From Nocardia huaxiensis (GTDB lineage Bacteria > Actinomycetota > Actinomycetes > Mycobacteriales > Mycobacteriaceae): a stretch of 64,000 bases of DNA. The position numbers and the translations under genes are program-made. Position 1 is the stretch's first letter, and each line of letters starts with the position of its first letter. The stretch spans positions 3,224,001 to 3,288,000 of the forward strand of contig NZ_CP059399.1 in the NCBI RefSeq assembly GCF_013744875.1. Reading direction: 5' to 3'. Shown here piece after piece: positions 45,763 through 54,276 of this stretch. A model generated the notes under the pieces. It saw only the letters and a program-made list of their open reading frames with translations, made no database searches and had not been told where the DNA came from.

Positions 45763-47553
45763 TCAACGTCTAGTCTTCGTGGCGGCGTTCTTGGCCATTT
45801 CCAGCATCGCCTCCTGGCTACGCCGACTGCGCACATCGTCCTTCCGCAGGCTTCGTCCCTCGGACAGAGGAGCCTTGAAAGCACTGATGGCCAGTTCTGC
45901 CGCAATGACGATGGCTGCTTCGATTTGGTCCGACAGAACCTTGTCTGAAACGCGAAGTTTGAGATTTCTGGCTTTCTGGAGGAACTTACTTGTTCCCTCG
46001 GTGACACCATTTTCGAAGATCTGCACAAGTCCGGGGTTCACCAGGACCGAGACCGTCATAGCGATGTGATATTTTGCAGCCTTCAGAGTGGCGGATTCAG
46101 GTGTGCGTGCGAAATACCTGTCGATTCTATAGATAATCCATGCTGCGTAAAAGTACATCTCAACCGGGTAAGCACCCCACACGAACGAATCTTCAGCCTC
46201 AAGATCCTTCGGAGATCCGATCGCACGCCAAGACTCGCCAAATAGGGTTGCCGCAACGGCCCGATTGAGCTCCAGCGTCGTTACGACACGGGTGCGCGGG
46301 AATTCGAGTGCCGATCCGCGGTTCTGCCGTTCATAGCGGAGGCCGTCTATCCCCGATTGCGAAAAGTATTCTTCGACATCTTTTGCAATCTGTGAGCTGG
46401 CCTGGATGTCGGTCAAGCCGATCGCGGTTTGGAGATTTGTTGCAATTGCGACGCTGGTCCGCACGCCGGAATCATTGGAGCTGACGATCTTCACCGGAAT
46501 CCAGAGTTCGGCCAGTAGTTCGGGCTTGTTCTTCACCTCGTCGGATTCGGACCATCGGATCAACTGATGGCTGGTCTGACCGCCGTTGACGATCTGGTAG
46601 CCGGAAATGAAGAACCGGTCTCCGAGGCCGCGGAGCTCGGTGGCGATGAGTGTCAGGCCGTTGTTCAGGAATGGGAAGTGCTCACGCTCCACGGATTGAA
46701 GCGTGCTCATTATCCTGCTGTTCACTGGGTTTTGCGGGCCGAGGTCCAGGCGCACGTTGTCGTCGAAGATTCCGGGCCGGATGTCGCCTGTCTCGTCCTT
46801 GAGGAGTTTCATCAGCTCGGTTGCCGAGATCAGCCCGATGTAGGCCTCGCTCACCCTCTCGGTAGCGGGGATCGTCTGGCGCTTCTCGAAGTTGAACTGG
46901 ATTTTTTGGGGTCCGAACCGTTCCTTCTGCTTGGCGGCGAGTGCTTCGTGCCCGTGCGTTCGGAGCTTCAGATCTTCCGAGTAGGCGCCGATCTTGCGAA
47001 TCCGGTCGAGAGCTTCGGTGATCTGCAGCTCTGCTTGTGCGCTCTCTCCCGTGTGGGAGCTGGTAGTCACGTAGTAGATTTCGCAAGGAATCCGGCTGTC
47101 TTGGAACTTGTCTCCGCTCTCGGCGATCCTCTCGATCAGGCTGGCCAGATCGACGAGCCGCGGAGGAAGTTTGATACTTACCGAGTTCATCGCATACTTG
47201 GTGACGGACTCGACACCATGGAGAAATTTGGCGATCAGCTTCGAGTCATAAGATTCGCTCGTCTTGGCTTGAATGAAGATCACTTTGGCAGAGTTCGTCG
47301 TCTGATCGGAGATCGCTTCGTCGATCTCACCGGGTTCGAACACGACCCGGCCGTTCACGATCACAGCACCGATGTCGATCCCCTCATCGCTGCCGCCACC
47401 GATAATCGACCGCTCGATCGCGTCCACGTCATCGCGAACATACTGGAAGAGATAGCTGGCAGCGACATAACGCTCGAACAGATCCGCTTCGGTGCCCTCG
47501 AAACCGAAGTCTCGAGCAAACTTCGTTACGCGCTTGCTGGTCAGGGTGTGCAC
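45763..47553 (-). CDS. AIPR-family (abortive phage infection) protein
   Basis: A 596-residue protein from GTG 47553, which follows GGAGG by 4 nt; an ATG at 47595 is possible. The AIPR core is seen as FPFLNNGLTLIATEL then ISGYQIVNGGQTSHQLI (about residues 295-330). An N-terminal segment with DEGIDIGAVIV and KVIFIQAKTSES has the D...Q-x-K look of a restriction-like nuclease fold. Family members are tied to phage abortive infection. The gene is visibly less GC-rich than its surroundings, which suggests separate acquisition. Confidence 0.8.
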   Translation of the reverse strand: MHTLTSKRVTKFARDFGFEGTEADLFERYVAASYLFQYVRDDVDAIERSIIGGGSDEGIDIGAVIVNGRVVFEPGEIDEAISDQTTNSAKVIFIQAKTSESYDSKLIAKFLHGVESVTKYAMNSVSIKLPPRLVDLASLIERIAESGDKFQDSRIPCEIYYVTTSSHTGESAQAELQITEALDRIRKIGAYSEDLKLRTHGHEALAAKQKERFGPQKIQFNFEKRQTIPATERVSEAYIGLISATELMKLLKDETGDIRPGIFDDNVRLDLGPQNPVNSRIMSTLQSVEREHFPFLNNGLTLIATELRGLGDRFFISGYQIVNGGQTSHQLIRWSESDEVKNKPELLAELWIPVKIVSSNDSGVRTSVAIATNLQTAIGLTDIQASSQIAKDVEEYFSQSGIDGLRYERQNRGSALEFPRTRVVTTLELNRAVAATLFGESWRAIGSPKDLEAEDSFVWGAYPVEMYFYAAWIIYRIDRYFARTPESATLKAAKYHIAMTVSVLVNPGLVQIFENGVTEGTSKFLQKARNLKLRVSDKVLSDQIEAAIVIAAELAISAFKAPLSEGRSLRKDDVRSRRSQEAMLEMAKNAATKTRR

Positions 47554-47694
47554 CCATCCTCCTGTTGACAGCCACATGGCAATGCCGAGTGTCACGAACT
47601 AGTCGGGAAGCGCAGACCCCCCGGCGGAACTCTACCGACCCGAGCTGGTCCGGCGGCGGCGCTGGGCCCGGGCGGGAGCAAAGTCTACGAAAAG

Positions 47695-48888
47695 CTAAGG
47701 CACAGGGGGAAACTGGTTACGCAGCCAGCCCTTTACGGCACCGAGGTCTCCATATCCGTTGGACTTGAGAGTGCTGACGATGTCGCGGCCGCTAATCAGG
47801 GCAATAGGGTGGCCGTCGGTTCGAACCTCTTCGTAGACCTGGGAGTTGAAGTACGAGAGGGTGACGAACACGCCGAAGTTCCTGTGGCGCAGCCGGGAGA
47901 TGAGTCTGCTCATCTCCCGGACTCCAACTGAGTTCGTGGGGCCGTAGCACTTCGCCTCCAACGCGAAGTCAATCTTGATCGGGTCGCCGATCGGGCCGAG
48001 CTGATACTCGCCGACAGCGTCGCGGCCGCCGTCACGACTGGGACGAGTGAGGTCACAGACTCCGGTTGCCGGAGCGATCATCCGCCAGATCTCTACCGCG
48101 CACTTCTCGAAGTCGTGCGGCCGGCCGTCGAAATGCGCATGGATCGCGGCCAGGATCGCCTGGCCCGCTTTGTCGGCCGGGAACTGCTCGGCTTTGCTCC
48201 GGATGACTGTCGTCGGCGCTGCGGTGAGGGTGTCGTAGCTGCAGCTCTTGACCCAGGCCTTCCAGCTCTCGGGGCAGTGAACACTCTTGACCGGTGGAAC
48301 GCCGTTGGCGAGGTCATCGATCCACGCGCGCTCTACCTTCCCGGTGTTGAGCACGGTGAACTTCGCCCGGTAGTTCTGAAAGCGCTGCCCACTCTTGCTG
48401 CGCCAGATTGCGACAAGGTCATCGTCAGTGCTCAGCACCTCGGCGCCAGGGGCGAGCAGTCCCCGGAATTGCGCAGAGCGGCCCGGGGCCGCCTTCTCGA
48501 ACAGAAGGAACGGCGGTACCTTCGCGCGCTCGGCCTCGGTCGCGTGCGTCGCCTCGAAAGCGTTGCGCAGCAGAAGGTTACCGGAGCGCGGGGTGTCGTG
48601 GAGGTCCGGCTGTCCGGGCTTACGGTTGTCGCCGTAGTAGGTGAAGATCCCGGTTTGAGGATCGAGCACGTCGGGCCAATCGCTCTCGTTCCCGCTGGTG
48701 AACAGAACCACCATGCGGACCTCGTTGCGGGCCGGAGACCCGTTGTACCGGAACCCGCCCAGATTGCCCACCGGTGCAAGCCTTGCCAGCGCGTCGTCTC
48801 CCGTATGGCCTTGTGTACCTCCCAAATACACCGTCTCCAGTGTGAGGTCGGAAGTCGTCAGGTCTTCGAAGGCCACCGTGTGCGACAT
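47695..48888 (-). CDS. AspBHI/Mrr-like modification-dependent restriction endonuclease
   Basis: A 397-residue protein from ATG 48888. The N-terminal half (LETVYLGGTQGHTGDDALARL, GGFRYNGS, GIFTYYGDNRKPG, LHDTPRSGNLLLRNAF) matches the modified-cytosine recognition region of AspBHI-type enzymes. The C-terminal half is an Mrr-like catalytic domain: DGGRDAVGEY near residue 288 and FALEAKCY near 311 give the D...E-x-K site. Such enzymes cut DNA carrying methylated cytosine and need no cognate methylase, which agrees with none being seen nearby. Likely blocks modified phage or plasmid DNA. Confidence 0.82.
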   Translation of the reverse strand: MSHTVAFEDLTTSDLTLETVYLGGTQGHTGDDALARLAPVGNLGGFRYNGSPARNEVRMVVLFTSGNESDWPDVLDPQTGIFTYYGDNRKPGQPDLHDTPRSGNLLLRNAFEATHATEAERAKVPPFLLFEKAAPGRSAQFRGLLAPGAEVLSTDDDLVAIWRSKSGQRFQNYRAKFTVLNTGKVERAWIDDLANGVPPVKSVHCPESWKAWVKSCSYDTLTAAPTTVIRSKAEQFPADKAGQAILAAIHAHFDGRPHDFEKCAVEIWRMIAPATGVCDLTRPSRDGGRDAVGEYQLGPIGDPIKIDFALEAKCYGPTNSVGVREMSRLISRLRHRNFGVFVTLSYFNSQVYEEVRTDGHPIALISGRDIVSTLKSNGYGDLGAVKGWLRNQFPPVP

Positions 48889-49097
48889 GGCGAACACCGT
48901 AACGGTACAGGCCGACAGCTGCCCGGTTTTGCGGAAGGCAGGAACTGAGCCGAGCATGGCGGCAGGCACCGGCCGCCGACCCTGCTGGATGCCGGAATGC
49001 CCTGCTGCTGACCGAATTTCGGTATTGGCAGGCGGATCGGCTCGCGGTGTGGGTTGGGTCGACCGCTGCCGCGCGATCCGGCTGATGGGATGCGTAC

Positions 49098-49901
49098 CTA
49101 GGCCGCGTGCGAGCGGTGTAGTGCTGTCTGGATCCTAGCTGCGGCATGCTCGATGGTTTCGGGAGCGGGGACATGTAGCTCACCGAACGAGTGTTGTGCC
49201 GGCATGGTGAGTTCGACGACGTCGAACTGTGGCTGGTCTGCAAAGTACGTGCGGGTTTTGAATTTCCGTCCGGCGGTAACCGTCTTGAACGTGGGGTTGG
49301 GGATGTACAGCTCGACGATGACGTTGTTGCACCACGTGTCGGCGCGGAAAAGAGCGTCTGCTAGCGGGTGGCACAACATAGCGAGTCCGTGCTCCCGGAA
49401 TCGTGCAATCACATATAGCTCGCGCAGGAACGAATAGTAGAAGATGCCGATACGCCACTGCATCGCGGCGTGCGCAACGGCGGCGTCTGCGCCATTTCTC
49501 ACGACGGTACGGATCTGCTCCTGGGCGGGTTCCCATAGCCTGTCCCGCACCTTGGGCGCCTGCGCCCAATCGCGGAACTCGTTCCAGGTGAAGACCTTTC
49601 CGTGCTCTTCGAGCATCTGGTGAAACAGGTGGGTGAAGGCATAGGCGGGGTACCAGTTCTTGATACCGGGAATTCGGTAAGCCTGCTCGGGCCGAATCTC
49701 GCCCAAGGGATGGGCCGTGCGCAGGGTCGCGATGTCATCCGCAGCAATGATGTATGGGGTTCGTGTCACGTGCGCGAGGACGGTCTCAGCTACGTGTTCC
49801 CTGCTAGGGCGGGCGATCCATCTGTCTAGCTCGCTCTGAGTCTTTGTGCCCAAGGCGGTGAAATGGTTGATGACTTCGGCGGCGGTTGTGCTTGTCGCCA
49901 T
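49098..49901 (-). CDS. Unknown protein in defence block, 267 aa
   Basis: Not recognised. It is rich in aromatic residues (NWYPAYAFTHLFHQMLEE, WRIGIFYYSFLRELYVIARF) with a beta-rich C-terminal third (NVIVELYIPNPTFKTV, RTYFADQPQFDVVELTM). The context is two nuclease genes on the same strand. It could be a nuclease-fold or sensor protein, but no catalytic motif can be named with confidence. Confidence 0.55.
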   Translation of the reverse strand: MATSTTAAEVINHFTALGTKTQSELDRWIARPSREHVAETVLAHVTRTPYIIAADDIATLRTAHPLGEIRPEQAYRIPGIKNWYPAYAFTHLFHQMLEEHGKVFTWNEFRDWAQAPKVRDRLWEPAQEQIRTVVRNGADAAVAHAAMQWRIGIFYYSFLRELYVIARFREHGLAMLCHPLADALFRADTWCNNVIVELYIPNPTFKTVTAGRKFKTRTYFADQPQFDVVELTMPAQHSFGELHVPAPETIEHAAARIQTALHRSHAA

Positions 49902-50047
49902 GGGTTATCACTGCTTCCTGCGGTGAAACTTACTGATGGAGAGGCGATTCCACGCTACAGCGGGGGTCTGACAAGAGTCTCGGGTGCGCCCGGAAGGCCG
50001 CTTGTGGCGGTCGGCAGCCCTCCGCGAACCCATCGAGATTTACTTGG

Positions 50048-50746
50048 TCATTCGCCGGATAGCACTTCCTTGACCAGTGCATCTTTGACGTGCTGGCGCT
50101 GGTCGTAGGGAAGGCGCCACCAGTTGCCGAAGGCGCGCTCGGCGTCGCTGATTTCGCGTTTGCCCGACAGCATCCACCCGACGACCTGCTTCTTGGTCTT
50201 GTGACCGCCCTTCAGGTTGCGGATGGCGGTCAGAACCTCGGCGGGATCGGGCGGGCTCTGGATGTTGTTGCGGGACTGCTCGTTACACCGCTGGCACTCG
50301 ATCTGGAGGTTCTCGTCGTTGTCCGAACCTCCGCGGTCCTTTGGGACGATATGCCCGATGGTCAGCACGGCCTTGTGCCCGTGTGCGTCGGGGAACTCCT
50401 GACCGCCGGCGACGCCGCAGATCCTGCATGCCCCGCCGTCACGTTCGAAGATGCGGCGACGCTTGGCTCCGGCGATCGACCGGCGCTGGTTCGCCGGTCG
50501 CTTTTCCCCTTGGTCGATCCGGACACCGATCTCCCGGACCAGATACTCCTCCGGCGCAAGGCTCGCGTTGGTTTTGTAGTTGTCGATCCGCCAGCCCATC
50601 TCCCGCAGATCACGCATTCGCCGATCGGTCTGGATCACGTCCGGCACCGACGCATTCAGCTGCTTCATCGTGAACCTATTGCCGACACCCACGTTGGCGA
50701 TAAAACTCGCCACCCGAATGATCGACGACGGCTGCCGCTCCGCCAT
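50048..50746 (-). CDS. HNH endonuclease
   Basis: A 232-residue protein. RRIFERDGGACRICG (about residues 95-110), LTIGHIVPKDRGGSDNDENLQ (about 125-147) and CQRCNEQSRN (about 150) form a complete HNH/zinc motif of the McrA-like type. The N-terminal 75 residues are a winged-helix-like region (FTMKQLNASVPDVIQTDRRM) that may recognise DNA. The C-terminal part is helical. It is likely a restriction nuclease; it faces the three-gene operon across a 456-nt control region. Confidence 0.82.
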   Translation of the reverse strand: MAERQPSSIIRVASFIANVGVGNRFTMKQLNASVPDVIQTDRRMRDLREMGWRIDNYKTNASLAPEEYLVREIGVRIDQGEKRPANQRRSIAGAKRRRIFERDGGACRICGVAGGQEFPDAHGHKAVLTIGHIVPKDRGGSDNDENLQIECQRCNEQSRNNIQSPPDPAEVLTAIRNLKGGHKTKKQVVGWMLSGKREISDAERAFGNWWRLPYDQRQHVKDALVKEVLSGE

Positions 50747-51202
50747 TCCTGCACCATCCCTCCCGCCCGCAGGCGATCAACCGTGTTACCGGCAGCTACC
50801 GGCAAGGTAGTTGTACCACATGCGGCGATTGTCTGGCAATGTTAGGCGTATGTTCGGCGCCGTTCGGCAACATAGGTGGCTCTCGTTGGGAGACGTGGGT
50901 GGCGGTAGTGCAACCGCCGCCGCGCAGAACGGCGGAAGTTCGGACACGCGCAAGCCGACGCATTAGTTCAGCAGCGGTGCCGACGCATTCCATGCCGGAC
51001 CGGAAGTCGCTGCACCCCAATCGGATCCAGTGCCGAGCGGTTCTATCGGTGAGCTTCGATGCGATGTCTCAAGCGACCAGTTCGGCCCTCTGTAACGCCC
51101 TGGGGCAGCAGGCCGAAAGATCTTGATACTGATGGAGATTCGTGGGAACCATCGGAGGCGGTGGGTGGCTCGAATCGGCAATCGGGGGAAGGGGATTCGC
51201 TG
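50747..51202. promoter_or_regulatory. Divergent control region of HNH gene and three-gene operon
   Basis: No gene is seen. TATGTT at 50849-50854 and its complement AACATA at 50869-50874 form an inverted repeat with a 14-nt GC-rich centre; each half reads as a -10 hexamer on one strand, so back-to-back promoters are possible. Two TACCGGC words lie near 50790-50810. Confidence 0.4.
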
Positions 51203-53347
51203 GTGCGCAGGCTGTTTCCTGTGGGTGCCGGAAAAGTGTCGGCTACCACAACTACTGTCACCCACGTGCCAAGATCCGCTGATCTGTGCTTGCCACCCGC
51301 GTACCTCCGCTGGCAAGAGCGGCTTGTCCGAGAGTTCTTCGAGGGACGGGATGGCCAGCCTGTCGTGATGTTCGTCGACTTCGATGAGCTCCAGCGGTTA
51401 GGAGATCCGGGCGAGGACTCGCTGCGCTCGCTGGCAGATGCCGTCAGGTGCGTAGTCGACATCAACCGCGGTGCGTCGATGTTCTCCCAGGTACTAGCCG
51501 CCCATGCAGCCTGGGGGGCGGGGGCGCGTGACCAGCCGCCACCAACGCTACCGGTTCTTGTGCTCAGTGTGCTCGCCGCCTCGGAGATGCGAAGCGATGC
51601 TGCTGGGGCACGTCACAGCTATTACATTCGACTGGCCCAGGCACTACTGCCGGACGGTTCCGAGGCAGAGCTTGAGACGGTCCGGATGTATCTGCGTGAC
51701 CGTGGCGCCTTCACCCAGGTAGCCGAGATGTGGAAGCAGATCCACTCCTGGATTGGCGAGCAGGGAGAATCGTTCGGGACCTCGACGATTCCGGAGAATC
51801 CGGAGCCGAGTCGCATCGGATACCCGCTGTCGCAGGCGTTGATCAGGCGCAGCGACCGGGCGGTGCTGACGCGGTTCTTTGACCGCATGGACCTGACGTC
51901 GGGCGTTGTCCACTCTCCCGACGCGCTGCTTGACCTGCTGAAGGTCTGGACTCACGGTCGCTCGCGAGGCTTCAGCGACCGCTTCCTGGAGGTCCTCGAC
52001 GACCCGGACATCGTGGACTACCTGCGCCCGCTCATTTACAAGCTTGCTATCTCCTGGGATGGCAAGGTCATCACAGCCGAGGGACTCCGGCGACTGGAGA
52101 TTCGCCTCACCCTTGACCTCGACCGGCACAGAGCTTGGTGGGTGATCCCTGCTGTGGCTCAGGTGCCGGGGGACACCCTGGCGGGGAAGACCGGCGGTGC
52201 GGCATTCAGCGTCAGCATTACGCCTGACCCGTACAGCTCGATGTTTGAAGCAAAAGGGTTGCCACCAGTAACTCCAAAGACCATTACCAATGGCCTGGCG
52301 GCGCGTGGCAGCCGTTGCATGGCAGAGTTCCCGCCGTCACAGTTCTTGGTGCTGGCAGATAACGCTGACGCCGGAGGCTGGACTTCTGTCGATGCCATCC
52401 AGGCGTATGAGGAACACGTTTTCCTCACCGTGTGGGACATCCAGACGACGGTCGAGCGCGCCTTGAAGGAAGCAGCGGACTCCGGTTGGAAGCGCATGAG
52501 TGACCAGATCGCCTCCGAGATACTCCACGGCTACTCCATCTACTACGGGGTCACCTTCTCCGATCATGAAGCGTTGGAGTCGGCGATGCGGCTGCTACCC
52601 GCCTCGCTCGCCGCCAAACTCCGCCCTGGCGCCACGGCACGCCCGCGCCTCATCAATGGGTTGCCCCTCCATCGCAAGTTCAGCCGGAACACCTACCTGG
52701 CCGGCGGCGAGCCTGACCTGGAATTGCCCGTCGGTGCGGATCCACGCGATGTTGAAGTGGTGCTCGACCAAGACCGGACCCAGCGCTTTCGCGCGTCCGT
52801 GTTCCCTATCCCGTTGTGCCGGTCCGGTCCCTACGGGGAAGGCAGCCACTCCGTCAGCGCTGATGGGGAGACGCTCACGTTTGTGGTGCGCCGAAGCGCC
52901 GGAAACGCTTACGAACCTCCGGGGGTTGGCAGGCTGTCCTGGAGGAACGGTGATCTGGTGTCATCCGATGAGCGGGGTGCCGTCTGCGGCGCCTGGACAG
53001 CCGAGCCCGATGAGCCGGAAATCGTTCTGGTCAGGCGTGGCGCGGTGGAGAACTGGGTGATTGACCGCACCGGACAAGTGGCTGCGCTTGAGGAACCGGC
53101 GATGCCCAACTTCGCACCGGGAGTCCCCTTCATGTACTTCGAGGTCCGCCGAGACCGCGGTGCGTGGGTGCTGCAGAAGCGTTCCACCGGATGGCAGGTG
53201 ATACGCCTGCGGCCAGCGGAACCGGCCTTCCGGGGACTGGGTGCCGACGACCACCGCATCTGGGGCGAAGCTGTCGCCTCGCTCCGATCCACCGACCGGT
53301 TATGGGCGTTCTACGTCAGTGCCTGGGAGCGTGTCAATGGACGCTGA
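51203..53347 (+). CDS. Unknown large protein, first gene of helicase operon, 714 aa
   Basis: GTG 51203 is preferred (GGAAGGGG with an 8-nt spacer); ATG 51059 would add 48 weakly convincing residues. Not recognised. Near the N-terminus, VVMFVDFDELQRLG and SLADAVRCVVDINRGASMFS suggest an alpha/beta fold; a helical middle (PSRIGYPLSQALIRRSDRAVLTRFF) and a beta-rich C-terminal third follow (TFVVRRSAGNAYEPP, WRNGDLVSSDERG). No helicase, methylase or nuclease motif is seen. It overlaps the next gene by 11 nt, so the three proteins are probably made together. Confidence 0.7.
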   Translation: MRRLFPVGAGKVSATTTTVTHVPRSADLCLPPAYLRWQERLVREFFEGRDGQPVVMFVDFDELQRLGDPGEDSLRSLADAVRCVVDINRGASMFSQVLAAHAAWGAGARDQPPPTLPVLVLSVLAASEMRSDAAGARHSYYIRLAQALLPDGSEAELETVRMYLRDRGAFTQVAEMWKQIHSWIGEQGESFGTSTIPENPEPSRIGYPLSQALIRRSDRAVLTRFFDRMDLTSGVVHSPDALLDLLKVWTHGRSRGFSDRFLEVLDDPDIVDYLRPLIYKLAISWDGKVITAEGLRRLEIRLTLDLDRHRAWWVIPAVAQVPGDTLAGKTGGAAFSVSITPDPYSSMFEAKGLPPVTPKTITNGLAARGSRCMAEFPPSQFLVLADNADAGGWTSVDAIQAYEEHVFLTVWDIQTTVERALKEAADSGWKRMSDQIASEILHGYSIYYGVTFSDHEALESAMRLLPASLAAKLRPGATARPRLINGLPLHRKFSRNTYLAGGEPDLELPVGADPRDVEVVLDQDRTQRFRASVFPIPLCRSGPYGEGSHSVSADGETLTFVVRRSAGNAYEPPGVGRLSWRNGDLVSSDERGAVCGAWTAEPDEPEIVLVRRGAVENWVIDRTGQVAALEEPAMPNFAPGVPFMYFEVRRDRGAWVLQKRSTGWQVIRLRPAEPAFRGLGADDHRIWGEAVASLRSTDRLWAFYVSAWERVNGR

Positions 53348-54257
53348 CCTGTTGCTCACATGGATGAGTGAGATGGGCTCCGGCGACATCCGTGATCTTC
53401 GCCAACGTGTCGCGTGGATGGCCCGCACTGCCGACCGCAGCCCGAAGCCATACGAGACAGCCCAATGGCTGCGGGACGTGTCCGCTCTCGGCCATGCCGA
53501 GATCGATTGGCAGGGCGGCACGTGGGCGGTCGCACCCGCCGTTGCGGCTCTGCTCCCAGCCACCGGCGGCACAGCGGTGCTTGCCGGAAGTAGACGGATC
53601 GGCCTCGTCGAGCGGCTCGAAGAACTGGCAGCTGTAAATATCGAACACCCTGCGAGAAGTAATGACGGACCATTGCCCGTTCCAGCGTCAGTCTTCGTGC
53701 AGGCGGACAGCGTCGAGGAATTATGCGTCCTGCTGGCGGAAGCCGGCGTGGAGTACGTCGGATACGCGGCCCGAACCATTGCGAGGGGTCTTCGCCCGAT
53801 CGCTCGCGGGCGCCCTGCTGGGCCTCCCGCAGAAGGTGACAAGGTCAAGCATTTTTCTTCGAACAGAGACGAGATTCGGGTCCGCCCGGGCCTGTTCATG
53901 AGTGACGGACTGTACGAGCTGCAGGTCCATGGACGGCCGAGCTACCGCTACCGCGCGAACGGCAGCTGGTATCACACCGATTACGCCACCGGCACCTTGC
54001 TCGACTGCGCCGACCGCGGCATCAATGTCTTCCGCTGGAGACCGGAGCGCGTGGCGGAGAGCGAAGAGATCGGCACGGCGTTCATCGATCGGAGCGCCAC
54101 GCTGCCGCCGCTGCAGGCCCGCGTGTTGGTGCTCTGCAGCGGTCTGGCCACACAGTACGGCGACCGTGCGCGTACTGCGATCTATCGAAACGTCCCCAAA
54201 GACATCGCGCTGCTGGTGGCAGAGTCCGTCCACCAACCGGTATCCATTCTCAGCTGA
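53337..54257 (+). CDS. Unknown protein, second gene of helicase operon, 306 aa
   Basis: ATG 53337 overlaps the preceding gene by 11 nt. Not recognised. The N-terminal third (LLLTWMSEMGSGDIRDLRQRV, HAEIDWQGGTWAVAPAVAAL) looks like a winged-helix region; the C-terminal part has GLYELQVHGRPSYRYRANGSW and IYRNVPKDIALLVAESV. It may link the first protein to the helicase. The pairing with both neighbours is the main clue to its role. Confidence 0.65.
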   Translation: MDADLLLTWMSEMGSGDIRDLRQRVAWMARTADRSPKPYETAQWLRDVSALGHAEIDWQGGTWAVAPAVAALLPATGGTAVLAGSRRIGLVERLEELAAVNIEHPARSNDGPLPVPASVFVQADSVEELCVLLAEAGVEYVGYAARTIARGLRPIARGRPAGPPAEGDKVKHFSSNRDEIRVRPGLFMSDGLYELQVHGRPSYRYRANGSWYHTDYATGTLLDCADRGINVFRWRPERVAESEEIGTAFIDRSATLPPLQARVLVLCSGLATQYGDRARTAIYRNVPKDIALLVAESVHQPVSILS

Positions 54258-54276
54258 GAACACCCTGGAGGAATTG

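Noticed and set aside
51059..51202. Upstream ATG extension of the 714-residue protein
   Set aside because: The extra 48 residues lack similarity and a ribosome-binding site, whereas GTG 51203 has GGAAGGGG at ideal spacing.
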